In this document: one piece after another, positions 24,628-33,850 of the stretch
How the letters are laid out: the number at the start of each line of letters is the position of its first letter
Numbering within the stretch: the stretch's first letter is position 1
Assembly: GCA_963777915.1 (NCBI GenBank)
Contig: CAVZSH010000005.1
Coordinates: 744,001 to 808,000, forward strand
Length of the DNA stretch: 64,000 nucleotides
DNA from: CAVUPF01 sp963777915
GTDB taxonomy: Bacteria; Actinomycetota; Thermoleophilia; Solirubrobacterales; 70-9
Reading direction: 5' to 3'
Translations under genes and position numbers: made by a program
The notes under the pieces: model-generated
Told to the model about the DNA's origin: nothing
The model's input: only the letters and a program-made list of their open reading frames with translations
Database searches by the model: none

Positions 24628-26064
24628 CTATCCGTGCGACGGCCGATTGGGGGGGCGCGCCAAAGACCATGTCCACACAGCTCCGACTCCCGCCAGGGCA
24701 GCAACCAGGGGGATCATCACGAGCACGCGTCGCGGGGAGGCGACAAGAAGGGCGCTGATCGCCGTGATCGCGAGAAAGATTGTGGCCAGCAGGAGGGCCT
24801 CCCAGCGGCGCTGTCTAGCGAGCACGATCAAGCCGAGGAAGCCGAAGCCAACCAGTGCCCAGTGAAGTACCTCCCAGATGGGCTTGCGCATCACTTCGCG
24901 CGGGCCGTGGGACCAGATGTCCCCGACCTTGGCCGCGACGAAGCCGGCGTATTCGAGCGGCTTGTCCGTGATGTCGCTCCAAAGCTGTTCGCGGCCCATG
25001 CGGGAGAGTGCCTTGTCGCTTTCGACGCCGGGATATCGCTGGGCGGCAAGCGCGGCGAGGATCTGCTCGAGGCGCACACGGGCAAGCACGGCGGAGAGGG
25101 TCGGGCCGGCGTGGGTCGGCAGGTACTCGGCGGCAAGCCGCCGGCGCAGGCCCGGGTGGCGTTCAAGAACCGCCTGGCCCACCTTCTGCGGGTCGCCCCC
25201 CGAGGGCAAGTAGGTGCCGGAGAACAGCACCTGGCCGCCGCCGGTCGAGAGCGGTACGAAGCGGCCGAGGGCAAAGGCGTTGCGGACCGTCCAGGGGGCG
25301 ACGACGAGGACGGCGCCGGCGAGTAGAAGTGCGGCCTGGACGAGCGACCGGCGCCATTCCTGGCGCCCGGTGCGGGCGAAGACGACCAGCGCCACGATGA
25401 AGATGACCGCGAGATACTCGGGCCGGACCATCGCCGTGGCGCCGAAGAGCAGCCCCGGGACGAGCCATCTGGCGCACGAGTCTTGTCGCCCGGGAGACGG
25501 GCCCGCATGCTGGGCAGGCGTCTTTGACCCTCCTTGCTCGCGCCGGCCGCGCGAGATCGGACGTCGAGCGGCGTCAGCAGCCCAAAGCGTTGAGAGAACC
25601 GCGGCAGAGAGCAGGGCCGCGGCGAGCGGCTCGCTCATCAGCATCCCCTGGTACTCCAGGAAGGCCGGGTAGATTGCGACCGCGCCCGCGCCGATCAGCC
25701 CGGCTGGCGGGCCGGAGAGACGGCGGCCGATCAGGTAGGCGAAGAGGACCGAGAGCGAACCGATCAGGGCGAGGATCACTCGGGCGAGGCGTTCGTGGAC
25801 GCCGGTAACCTCGTAGATACCCGCCACGAACAGCGGCAGTCCGGGCGAGTAGTTGTCTGACGGCTGGCTGGCATGCGGACCGGCCGTGAAGCCGCGACCC
25901 CGGTCGAGGTTCTGGGCGATCCGGCCGTAGGCGACCGCGTCGTATACCGGGGCCCTGCCCTCCCAGGCGTAATCGACCCGCAGTCCGAGGCCTAGCAGCA
26001 GGATCGCGACCAAGGTGGCGAGGCCCGCTCGCCCCCCGTTTCGCGCCGCCAGCCCACTAACCAT
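24628..26064 (-). CDS. family 39-type membrane glycosyltransferase (second paralogue)
   Basis: A 478-residue polytopic protein with about ten hydrophobic segments and the acidic loop APVYDAVAYGRIAQNLDRG typical of polyprenyl-phosphate sugar transferases. A polar insertion near residues 175-200 (RRPISRGRREQGGSKTPAQH) distinguishes it from the downstream paralogue. It is the first gene of the minus-strand operon, followed after 11 bases by its paralogue and then by a family 2 glycosyltransferase. Its start faces sqdB across 77 bases. The pair may build a surface glycan; a link to sulfoquinovose is only positional. Confidence 0.8.
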   Translation of the reverse strand: MVSGLAARNGGRAGLATLVAILLLGLGLRVDYAWEGRAPVYDAVAYGRIAQNLDRGRGFTAGPHASQPSDNYSPGLPLFVAGIYEVTGVHERLARVILALIGSLSVLFAYLIGRRLSGPPAGLIGAGAVAIYPAFLEYQGMLMSEPLAAALLSAAVLSTLWAADAARRPISRGRREQGGSKTPAQHAGPSPGRQDSCARWLVPGLLFGATAMVRPEYLAVIFIVALVVFARTGRQEWRRSLVQAALLLAGAVLVVAPWTVRNAFALGRFVPLSTGGGQVLFSGTYLPSGGDPQKVGQAVLERHPGLRRRLAAEYLPTHAGPTLSAVLARVRLEQILAALAAQRYPGVESDKALSRMGREQLWSDITDKPLEYAGFVAAKVGDIWSHGPREVMRKPIWEVLHWALVGFGFLGLIVLARQRRWEALLLATIFLAITAISALLVASPRRVLVMIPLVAALAGVGAVWTWSLARPPNRPSHG

Positions 26065-26141
26065 GCGCGGATGCTATGGCGCTCAAGTCCCCCCGGCTCG
26101 GTTGGCGCGGTTGCTGCTCGGTCCGCTACCCTGCCGCGCCT

Positions 26142-27317
26142 ATGCGCGTTCTCATCCTTGGGGGCGACGGCTACCTGGGCTGGCCGACGGCCTTGAGGTT
26201 CTCGGCCCGCGATCACGAGGTGGCGGTCCTCGACAACTTCTCGCGCCGCCGCTGGCATCATGAGCACGGCAGCGCCTCGCTGACCCCGATCCGCGACCTC
26301 GACGAGCGGATCGACGCCTGGCGCGAGATCTCCGGCGAGCGGATCCGCAGCTACGTCGGTGCCGTCGAGGACGGCGACTTCCTTGACGAGGTGATTGCCG
26401 AGACCCGGCCGGAGGCGGTCATCCACTACGGCGAGCAGCCCTCAGCGCCCTACTCGATGATGTCTCGCGAGCGCGCCGTCGAGACGCAGTACACGAACGT
26501 GATCGGCACCCTCAACCTGCTCTTCTCATTGCGCGACCACGTCCCCGACTGCCATTTGGTGAAGCTCGGGACGATGGGGGAGTACGGCACTCCAAACATC
26601 GACATCGAGGAGGGCTACATCGAGATTGAGCACAAGGGGCGACGCGACGTGCTGCCGTTCCCGAAGCTGCCCGGCTCCCTCTACCACTGCTCCAAGGTCC
26701 ACGATTCGACCAACGTCCATTTCGCCTGTCGCGTCTGGGGCCTGCGCGCAACCGACCTAAACCAGGGGGTCGTATACGGGATCGAGACCTCCGAGACGGC
26801 CGGCGACGAGCGGCTGATCACCCGCTTTGACTACGACGAGATCTTCGGTACGGTGCTCAACCGCTTCTGCGTGCAGGCAGTAATCGGCCACCCGCTCACC
26901 GTCTACGGCTCAGGCGGGCAGACCCGCGGCTTCCTCAACATTCGAGACACGCTGCGCTGTGTCGAGCTGGCGGTCGAGAACCCGGCCGAGCAAGGCGAGT
27001 TCCGCGTCTTCAACCAGTTCACCGAGCAGTTCTCGGTCACCCAGCTCGCCGAGCTGGTCAAGGGCGCCGCCGAGCACCTCGGCTACACGGTCGACGTGCA
27101 GCACTGCGAGAACCCCCGCGTCGAGCAGGAAGACCACTACTTCAACGCCGTCCACACCAAGCTGATCGACCTCGGCCTGGAGCCGACCCTGCTAGGCGAG
27201 GAGCTGGTCGCCTCGATGATCCAGGCTATCGAGCGACACAAGAAGCATGTGATCGCCGGCTCGATTGACCCCCACACCCGCTGGAACCCGGCCAAATCCC
27301 CTGCTGGCCAGGCATAG
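26142..27317 (+). CDS. sqdB: UDP-sulfoquinovose synthase
   Basis: A 391-residue short-chain dehydrogenase/epimerase-type enzyme that makes UDP-sulfoquinovose from UDP-glucose and sulfite. Family hallmarks are very close: VLILGGDGYLGWPTALRFS at the N-terminus (NAD site), HYGEQPSAPYSMM, LGTMGEYGTPNIDIEEGYIE, the YHCSK catalytic pair, DLNQGVVYG, NRFCVQAVIGHPLTVYG and FRVFNQFTEQFSV. The ATG at 26142 starts the NAD fold at once. No SqdX or SqdD glycosyltransferase is adjacent; instead three membrane glycosyltransferase genes lie divergently upstream. The product may go to sulfolipid or to a glycan. Confidence 0.93.
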   Translation: MRVLILGGDGYLGWPTALRFSARDHEVAVLDNFSRRRWHHEHGSASLTPIRDLDERIDAWREISGERIRSYVGAVEDGDFLDEVIAETRPEAVIHYGEQPSAPYSMMSRERAVETQYTNVIGTLNLLFSLRDHVPDCHLVKLGTMGEYGTPNIDIEEGYIEIEHKGRRDVLPFPKLPGSLYHCSKVHDSTNVHFACRVWGLRATDLNQGVVYGIETSETAGDERLITRFDYDEIFGTVLNRFCVQAVIGHPLTVYGSGGQTRGFLNIRDTLRCVELAVENPAEQGEFRVFNQFTEQFSVTQLAELVKGAAEHLGYTVDVQHCENPRVEQEDHYFNAVHTKLIDLGLEPTLLGEELVASMIQAIERHKKHVIAGSIDPHTRWNPAKSPAGQA

Positions 27318-27342
27318 GTCCACTGGTACCATCGCGAGTCCG

Positions 27343-29022
27343 ATGAGAGCCGCGGATGCGCTGATGGAGTCGCTCAAGGCCGAGGGTGTCGAGCACATCT
27401 TCGGGATCCCCGGCGGGGCGAACCTGCCGACCTACGACGCGCTTGTCGATGCCGATTTCCGCCATATTCAAGTGAGACACGAGCAAGGCGGCGGACATGC
27501 GGCGGAGGGGTATGCGAAGGCCTCGGGCCGGGTGGGCGTCGCCTTTGCCACCTCCGGGCCGGGAGCGACAAACCTAGTCACGGCGATCGCCGACGCGATG
27601 ATGGATTCGGTGCCGACCGTGTTTGTCACCGGCCAGGTGCGGACTGAGCTGATCGGCACTGACGGCTTTCAGGAGGCCGACATCCTCGGCGCGACGCTGC
27701 CGTTCGTCAAGCACTCCTTCCAGGTCACCGATCCGCGCCAGATCCCCGAATACGTGCACGAGGCCTTCCACGTCGCCTCGACCGGGAGGCCGGGGCCGGT
27801 CCTGCTGGACATCCCCCAGGATCTCTCGCGCGCCGAGATCGAGTACGAGCCGCGCACCGAGCCGGTCGAGCTGCCCGGTTATAAGCCTTCGACCGGGGGC
27901 AACATCAAACAGATCCGGATCGCCGCCAAAGCGCTGGCCAATGCGCGGCGCCCGGTCCTCTATACGGGCGGCGGCGTGGTCAACGCAAATGCGTCGGAAG
28001 AGCTGCGCGAGCTGGCTGGCGCCGAGCGCTTCCCGGTCACCTCAACCGTGATGGGGCTGGGCGCCTTTCCCGCTTCGGACGAGCAATGGCTGGGAATGCT
28101 GGGGATGCACGGCACCCGCGCCGCCAACTACGCGATGGACGAGGCTGACCTGATCGTCGCAATCGGCGCCCGGTTCGACGACCGGATCACCGGCAAGCTC
28201 TCCGAGTTCGCGCCCCACGCCAAATTCATCCACATCGACATCGATCCGGCTGAGATCTCCAAGAACGTCCCCGCCCACATCCCAATCGTCGGTGACGCCA
28301 AGCAGGTACTGCCAAAACTGACTCGCGAGTATCGAGCTCTCCAGACCGATGCCTCCCGCCTCGACGCCTGGTGGAAACGGATCCGCGCCTGGCAGGAGGA
28401 ATATCCGTTGCGCTATGAGCCTGGCATAGACGGTGAGATCAAGCCGCAGTTCATGATCGAGGCGATGCACCGGGCAACACAGGGCGATGCGATCATCACC
28501 TCCGACGTCGGCCAACACCAGATGTGGGCAGCGCAGTACTACGGCTTCGACAAGCCACGCCGCTGGATCAACTCCGGCGGATTGGGCACGATGGGCTTCG
28601 GCTTGCCGGCGGCGGTCGGCGCCAAGGTCGCCTGTCCCGACGAGACGGTCGTCTGCCTGGCCGGCGACGGCAGCCTGATCATGAACGTGCAGGAGCTGGC
28701 GACCTGTGTGACCGAAGAGATCCCGGTAAAGGTCTTCTTGATGAACAACGGCTACATGGGCATGGTTCGCCAGTGGCAGGAGCTCTTCTGGGACCGCCGC
28801 TACAGCTCGGTAGAGATGGGTCCCAGCCCCGATTGGGTCAAGCTGGCGGAGGCGTTTGGCGCCACCGGGGTGCTCTGTGAGGACTCGGCCGACCTCGAGG
28901 AGGCGATGGCGAAGGCGCTGAGAACCGACGGGCCGGTGCTGCTCGACGTTCGCGTGTCTCCCGAGGAGAATTGCTTCCCGATGATTCCCGCCGGTGCTGC
29001 GGCGAGGGACATGGTGGGCTGA
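27343..29022 (+). CDS. ilvB: acetolactate synthase large subunit
   Basis: A 559-residue ThDP enzyme, the first common step of valine, leucine and isoleucine synthesis. The ThDP-activating glutamate is E47 in VRHEQGGGHAAEGYAKASG, and the C-terminal ThDP motif is LAGDGSLIMNVQELATC with MNNGYMGMVRQWQ. FAD-region residues are present in the middle domain. The ATG at 27343 opens directly with the family N-terminus; it follows sqdB by 25 bases. The stop overlaps the ilvN start by one base (TGATG). No leucine- or valine-rich leader peptide was seen upstream. Confidence 0.95.
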   Translation: MRAADALMESLKAEGVEHIFGIPGGANLPTYDALVDADFRHIQVRHEQGGGHAAEGYAKASGRVGVAFATSGPGATNLVTAIADAMMDSVPTVFVTGQVRTELIGTDGFQEADILGATLPFVKHSFQVTDPRQIPEYVHEAFHVASTGRPGPVLLDIPQDLSRAEIEYEPRTEPVELPGYKPSTGGNIKQIRIAAKALANARRPVLYTGGGVVNANASEELRELAGAERFPVTSTVMGLGAFPASDEQWLGMLGMHGTRAANYAMDEADLIVAIGARFDDRITGKLSEFAPHAKFIHIDIDPAEISKNVPAHIPIVGDAKQVLPKLTREYRALQTDASRLDAWWKRIRAWQEEYPLRYEPGIDGEIKPQFMIEAMHRATQGDAIITSDVGQHQMWAAQYYGFDKPRRWINSGGLGTMGFGLPAAVGAKVACPDETVVCLAGDGSLIMNVQELATCVTEEIPVKVFLMNNGYMGMVRQWQELFWDRRYSSVEMGPSPDWVKLAEAFGATGVLCEDSADLEEAMAKALRTDGPVLLDVRVSPEENCFPMIPAGAAARDMVG

Positions 29023-29567
29023 TGGAGGCAGGGACTCCCGAGCTGGTCAGATTGGAGGACCTACGGGTTCCCGGGCAGCTGAGCGGGCGCAAGCACATCC
29101 TTTCAATCTTGGTCGAGAACAAGCCCGGCGTTCTGGCACGGATCGCGGGCCTTTTCGCGCGTCGCGGCTTCAACATCGACACCCTCGCTGTTGGTCCCAC
29201 CGACGACCCAAACATCTCGCGGGTGACGCTGACCCTGGATGGTGCCGTCCACCCGATCGACCAGGTCACCAAGCAGCTCCACAAGCTGATTAACGTGCTG
29301 AAGATCCGCGATATGGAGCCGGAGGAGACGGTCGCCCGCGAGATGGCGATGTTCAAGGTCTCCTCGGCGGTCGAGAACCGAGCCGAGATCATCCAATTCG
29401 CGGAGATCTTCCGGGCCAAGATCGTCAACGTCTCACGCCGCACGATGACGATCGAGGTGACTGGCTCGGCCGACAAGATCGAGGCCTTTGAGCGGATGAT
29501 CCGCCCACACGGTCTGATCGAGATGGTCAGGACAGGAGAGATCGCGATCGCCCGTGGTAACGACTGA
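29022..29567 (+). CDS. ilvN: acetolactate synthase small (regulatory) subunit
   Basis: A 181-residue regulatory subunit that binds valine and activates IlvB. The ACT domain is ILSILVENKPGVLARIAGLF followed by RRGFNIDTLAVG (about residues 25-56), followed by the C-terminal ALS_ss_C domain. A 24-residue N-terminal tail precedes the ACT domain. Its ATG shares a base with the ilvB stop. Its 3' end overlaps the start of menF by 14 bases, so the three genes ilvB-ilvN-menF are probably one transcript. Confidence 0.94.
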   Translation: MEAGTPELVRLEDLRVPGQLSGRKHILSILVENKPGVLARIAGLFARRGFNIDTLAVGPTDDPNISRVTLTLDGAVHPIDQVTKQLHKLINVLKIRDMEPEETVAREMAMFKVSSAVENRAEIIQFAEIFRAKIVNVSRRTMTIEVTGSADKIEAFERMIRPHGLIEMVRTGEIAIARGND

Positions 29568-30945
29568 CGGCCTGCTCGCCCGATTGAGGGAGGGGATTGG
29601 AGCCGCCGCAGGGCGTGGGCGGCGGACCCTGGTAAGCGTCACGGTGCCGGTCGAGGGCATCGATCCCTGCACCGCGGTGTTCGTTTCGCGGCTAGCCTCC
29701 GATCGCTGGTTCTGCTGGGAGCAGCCCGACAGGAAGTTTGCGCTTGGAGCCCTCGGGGTCGCCCACGAAGCAGCATCTCGCGGAGACGATCGCTTTGCCG
29801 AGGTGGCCGAGGTGTGCCTTGGGACCGGAAGGGACGCCGTAATCGAGGAGCCGAGCCGGCTGCCGGCAGGCGCTGGCCCAGTCTGGGTAGGCGGCTTCGC
29901 CTTCGACCCTGCCGGCGGCGCCTCCTCGACCTGGTCCTCGTTCTCACCTGGCTCGATGGTGCTTCCCGAACTCTCACTTTGCCGCAGTGGCGAAGCAACG
30001 TTCCTGACGCTTAATATGATCGTTAGTCCGGGCGATGAGGCCGCGGCAAGCAGCTCGCTGGAGGCGCGGCTGGCCGGACTGCGTGCCGACCCGCTTCCGT
30101 TACTCGACCCGCATCCCATCTCGCGCTCGGAGATCCGCAGCGCCCGGCCGCCAAGCGAGTTTGAACGGGCGGTCGATGCGGCGGCGACCCTGATCGGCGC
30201 AGGGGAGATGTGCAAGGTGGTACTGGCCCGTGAGGTAGTCGTCAGCGCCGCGGCGGCGCACGATCCGGGCGCGCTTTTCGGCGCGATGCGCGAGCAGTTC
30301 CCGGCCTGCTTTTGCTTTTGCTGCGGCACGCCCGAGGGAGCGTTCCTTGGCGCCAGCCCAGAGCTGCTAGTCCGCCGCGCGGGGGCGAGCGCATCGACCG
30401 TTGCCCTGGCGGGGTCGACGCGCCGAAGCTCCGATCCATCTGTCGATGATCACCTAGGCGAGCAGCTCCTGCGCAGCGACAAGGACCGCCGCGAGCAGAA
30501 GATCGTCGTCGAGCGGATTGTCCGCGCCCTGCGCCCGCATGCGGTCTGGGTCGAGGCGGCGGCCGAGCCGGAGATCGTCAAGGTAGCGAACATCCAGCAC
30601 TTGGCGACGCCGGTGATAGCTCAGCTCTCAGAACCGCACTCGGCGATCGAGCTGGCCGGCCTCCTGCACCCGACTCCGGCTGTGGGTGGGGAGCCCTGGC
30701 CGAGCAGTGCCAGCGCGATCGCGGAGCTGGAGCAAATGGACCGCGGCTGGTACGCCGGGCCGATTGGCTGGATGGACGCGACCGAGGATGGCGAGTTCTG
30801 TGTCGCCCTGCGCAGCGCTCTCCTTCGCGACCGCGAGGCCCACCTCTACGCCGGAGTCGGCGTCGTATCTGGCTCTGATCCGGCTGCCGAGCTGGCCGAG
30901 ACCGAGATCAAGCTCGGTGCATTGCTGCCGCTACTTGCCGAGTAG
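29554..30945 (+). CDS. menF: isochorismate synthase
   Basis: A 463-residue chorismate-utilising enzyme that makes isochorismate for menaquinone synthesis. The C-terminal catalytic domain (about residues 205-460) shows GAGEMCKVVLAREVVV, FLGASPELLVRR, ALAGSTRR, KDRREQKIVVERI, TPAVGGEPW and YAGVGVVSGSDP. The GTG start at 29554 lies inside ilvN (14-base overlap), an unusual coupling of branched-chain amino acid and menaquinone genes. The gene is convergent with menD. Salicylate or siderophore use is less likely because men genes are adjacent. Confidence 0.9.
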   Translation: MVTTDGLLARLREGIGAAAGRGRRTLVSVTVPVEGIDPCTAVFVSRLASDRWFCWEQPDRKFALGALGVAHEAASRGDDRFAEVAEVCLGTGRDAVIEEPSRLPAGAGPVWVGGFAFDPAGGASSTWSSFSPGSMVLPELSLCRSGEATFLTLNMIVSPGDEAAASSSLEARLAGLRADPLPLLDPHPISRSEIRSARPPSEFERAVDAAATLIGAGEMCKVVLAREVVVSAAAAHDPGALFGAMREQFPACFCFCCGTPEGAFLGASPELLVRRAGASASTVALAGSTRRSSDPSVDDHLGEQLLRSDKDRREQKIVVERIVRALRPHAVWVEAAAEPEIVKVANIQHLATPVIAQLSEPHSAIELAGLLHPTPAVGGEPWPSSASAIAELEQMDRGWYAGPIGWMDATEDGEFCVALRSALLRDREAHLYAGVGVVSGSDPAAELAETEIKLGALLPLLAE

Positions 30946-31004
30946 CGACTCAGAGCGACCAAGTGCACCGGTATCCCTTATGCAGATGCCAGTACAGGCT
31001 TGAT

Positions 31005-32753
31005 TCAGCCGATGGGTTGGATCGCCTGACTGACCAGGTCGGCCAGGCGCCGGTGGAGCTCGACGTTCGGCTCTCGCTCGACAGGGACCTCGATCAGACT
31101 GGTGCCGGCGCCAAGCGCTTGCGGTAGCTGCTCCAAGCTGTCGATTCGGAGGTGGGCAAGACCGAAAAGAGCGGCGGCCTTGGCGACGTCCAGGCGCCGC
31201 GGGGTGCCCAGGAGGGCTTCGAACTCCTCACTGGTCAACGTTTGCTTTTGCGGAAGGAAGTGGAAGATGCCGCCACCACCGTTGTCGATGACGACGATCC
31301 GCACCGGGGTAGAGACGTCGCGCATCGCGGCGAGGCCGCCAACGTCGTGCAGCAAGCCGAGGTCGCCGGTGATGATTGTCGTCGGCCGACCCGTCGCGTG
31401 GGCGGCGCCGATTCCCGAGGAAACCAGCCCGTCGATTCCGTTGGCGCCGCGGTTGCAGAGAAAGTGGACATCCGCCTCGCTTCCCAGTAGGAACGCCTCC
31501 TGGTCGCGGATCGGCATGCTCGAGGCAGTATAGACGAGGTCGCCGTCGCTGTGGGCGCGGCCCAGGGCCAGGTGGAGGCCCGGCTCGGTCAGGCCAACGA
31601 CCCCGGCCAGCTCGGTCGCGATCGCCTCCTGTGCGGCCCGCTCGGCGCGGAGCCAGGTCGAGGGCGGAGGGCGTTCATCGCCGAGCCTCGCCGCCCAGCC
31701 GGCGGCCAGCTTGGTGGGATCGGCGCGGAGCAGTGCAGCCGCCCTGCGGGTCGGCTCGTTCCAGCCCCCATATGGATCGATGACGATCTGCCCGGCGCCG
31801 GACCCGGCCAACCAGGCGCGCAGCGGCTTGCTGGTCGGCATCTCGCCAAACCGCAGGACGAGATCGGGCCTGAGCTCGGTGGCGAACCGCTCGTCGCGCA
31901 GCAGCAGGTCATAGGTCGCGATCAAGTGGGAACGGTCATGCGGCCCGCAGCAAAGCTGGGAGGTCGGCTCGGCGAGGATCGGCAAGCCGGCAATCCTCGC
32001 AAGATGGGCGAGGGGCTCGCGCAGCTCGGGGTCGAGTTGGCGACCGGCGACGATCACCCCGGTGCGGGCGTTGCCGATGTGCTTTGCGACCTCCTCGAGC
32101 ACGAATTCGGAGGGCTCTACGTCAAGCGGCGTAACCGCGGTCAGCGGCCGCACGTCGCGTCCTTTTAGAGCCAGTGGATCGGCTGCCGTCACCGCGCCAG
32201 CGACGGCAATCGGCGCGAGCGGCTCGCGCCAGGAAAGATTGAGATGGACTGGGCCCGGCCGGGTCTCGCCGCGGGCGGCGGCGAGCGTCCGGCAGGCGAC
32301 CGAACGGAGGTGGAGCAACCCTTCGTCATTGGCCTCGTGCGTGCCGACCTCGCAGAACCAGCGCACCGAGGACCCGTAGATCTTCACCTGGTCGATCGTC
32401 TGCCCGGCGCCGATCCCGCGCAGCTCAGACGGACGGTCGGCGGTCAGCGCGATCAGTGGAACCGCGGACTCGTCGGCCTCGCAGATCGCGGGGTGGAAGT
32501 TTGCTGCTGCCGTGCCGGAGGTGCAGAGCATCGCCACCGGTGCGCGCGTCGCCTGCGCCGCCCCGAGGGCGAAGTACGCCGCGGAGCGCTCATCGATGAT
32601 CACGGCCACGTCGATCTCCGGTTGGCGCCAGAGCGCCACCGCCAGTGGGGTGGAGCGGGAACCGGGGGAAATGACCGCTTGACGCAGCCCGCCGCGCGCC
32701 AGCTCCTCGACGAAGGCGGAGGCCAGGGCGGAATTGCCGTTCGTAGGGTCCAC
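31005..32753 (-). CDS. menD: SEPHCHC synthase (menaquinone pathway)
   Basis: A 582-residue ThDP enzyme that joins isochorismate and 2-oxoglutarate. The N-terminal domain starts NSALASAFVEELARGGLRQA, followed by VISPGSRSTPLAVAL and ALGAAQATRAPVAMLCTSGT. The C-terminal ThDP domain includes TASSMPIRDQEAF, the GDLGLLHDVGG motif and VVIDNGGGGIF. It lies 12 bases after menC in the minus-strand operon menB-menA-menC-menD, of which it is the last gene. Upstream of menB, menE is divergent. Confidence 0.93.
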   Translation of the reverse strand: MDPTNGNSALASAFVEELARGGLRQAVISPGSRSTPLAVALWRQPEIDVAVIIDERSAAYFALGAAQATRAPVAMLCTSGTAAANFHPAICEADESAVPLIALTADRPSELRGIGAGQTIDQVKIYGSSVRWFCEVGTHEANDEGLLHLRSVACRTLAAARGETRPGPVHLNLSWREPLAPIAVAGAVTAADPLALKGRDVRPLTAVTPLDVEPSEFVLEEVAKHIGNARTGVIVAGRQLDPELREPLAHLARIAGLPILAEPTSQLCCGPHDRSHLIATYDLLLRDERFATELRPDLVLRFGEMPTSKPLRAWLAGSGAGQIVIDPYGGWNEPTRRAAALLRADPTKLAAGWAARLGDERPPPSTWLRAERAAQEAIATELAGVVGLTEPGLHLALGRAHSDGDLVYTASSMPIRDQEAFLLGSEADVHFLCNRGANGIDGLVSSGIGAAHATGRPTTIITGDLGLLHDVGGLAAMRDVSTPVRIVVIDNGGGGIFHFLPQKQTLTSEEFEALLGTPRRLDVAKAAALFGLAHLRIDSLEQLPQALGAGTSLIEVPVEREPNVELHRRLADLVSQAIQPIG

Positions 32754-32765
32754 GCGTCGCTGACC

Positions 32766-33824
32766 CTAAATGCGGTGGGCCTCCAGCGCCGCTTGGTCGA
32801 TCTCCACGCCCAGTCCAGGGCCCGCGGGCAGGTCGAGCATCCCATCCCGTAGCTCGCACTGAACTGCGGCGATCGTTGAGGCGAAGAGGCGCTGGGTGGC
32901 GAGGCCGTGGGCGAGGCCGGGGTCTTCGGCGCCGGCTGCCTCACGCAGCGTCTGGGCCACCTGCGCCGCGGCCGCGATCCCGACCGGCCCGTCGAGGGCA
33001 CTGGAGACGAAGGAGGGGAGGACCTCGGCGATCTCGATGGCCGCCTCCGGCCCGCCGACCTTCGAGAGCTTCAGCCCGGCGAGCCCGCAGGCGCCCATCG
33101 CTACTGCCCGCTCAGCGTCGGCGCGGCTGCCGACGCTCTCATCGCCGGCGATCGGGATCGAGGTGGCGCTCGCTACCTCGATCGTCTCCTCGAGGGTCGC
33201 GACCGGCTGCTCGGCCAACTCGACGTCGAGCGGCTCAAGCGCTGCCAGCCTCTGCTTCGCGGTCGCCACGTCCCAGGCGGCATTGGCGTCGACCCGGATC
33301 CGGGCGTTCGGGCCGATCGCCTCGCGCACGGCGCGCACCCGCCCAACGTCATCGCCGACACCAAGCTTCAGCTTGAAGGTGGAGAAGCCCTCCGCAGCCC
33401 AGCGCATCGCGTCGTCGGCCACTGCGGCCGGCTCGCCGGCGATCAGCGTCGCGTTGCAGAGAACCGGCGGCGACTCGGCGGGTGAGGGGGAGCTCTCGGC
33501 GGCGGCGCGCCTTCCTCGCAAGTCCATCAGAGCGGTCAGGGCGGCGCATCGGGCCGGAGGAGAGAGGGCGGCCGCCTCACCCGTCAACGTTGCCTCATCA
33601 AGTGACTCGCGCTCGCCGAGCCGCTCCAGCTCCTCGACGATCTGGGCCAGCCCCGTCCCGCCCCTCAGCGAGAGCGGCACGGCTTCGCCAAGGCCGGTCA
33701 GCCCTTCATCACAGCGCAGCTGCAGCAACACCATCTCGCGGCGCTCGAGTCGGCCGCGGGCGCTCACATACGGCTCACGGAAGGGCAGCGCGTAGGGGGT
33801 GACGTCAACCGAGGCAATTTTCAC
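32766..33824 (-). CDS. menC: o-succinylbenzoate synthase
   Basis: A 352-residue enolase-superfamily enzyme that dehydrates SHCHC to o-succinylbenzoate. Catalytic elements appear in order: the lysine pair in STFKLKLGVG, the metal ligands in RIRVDANAAWD, ELAEQPV and GDESVGSRA, and the second lysine in AGLKLSKVGG. The GTG at 33824 opens the family N-terminus (KIASVDVTPYALPF). Third gene of the menBACD operon, 26 bases after menA. Such enzymes sometimes have dipeptide epimerase activity, but the men context decides. Confidence 0.9.
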   Translation of the reverse strand: MKIASVDVTPYALPFREPYVSARGRLERREMVLLQLRCDEGLTGLGEAVPLSLRGGTGLAQIVEELERLGERESLDEATLTGEAAALSPPARCAALTALMDLRGRRAAAESSPSPAESPPVLCNATLIAGEPAAVADDAMRWAAEGFSTFKLKLGVGDDVGRVRAVREAIGPNARIRVDANAAWDVATAKQRLAALEPLDVELAEQPVATLEETIEVASATSIPIAGDESVGSRADAERAVAMGACGLAGLKLSKVGGPEAAIEIAEVLPSFVSSALDGPVGIAAAAQVAQTLREAAGAEDPGLAHGLATQRLFASTIAAVQCELRDGMLDLPAGPGLGVEIDQAALEAHRI

Positions 33825-33850
33825 TCCAACAGCTTCTCACTCGCGGCGAG

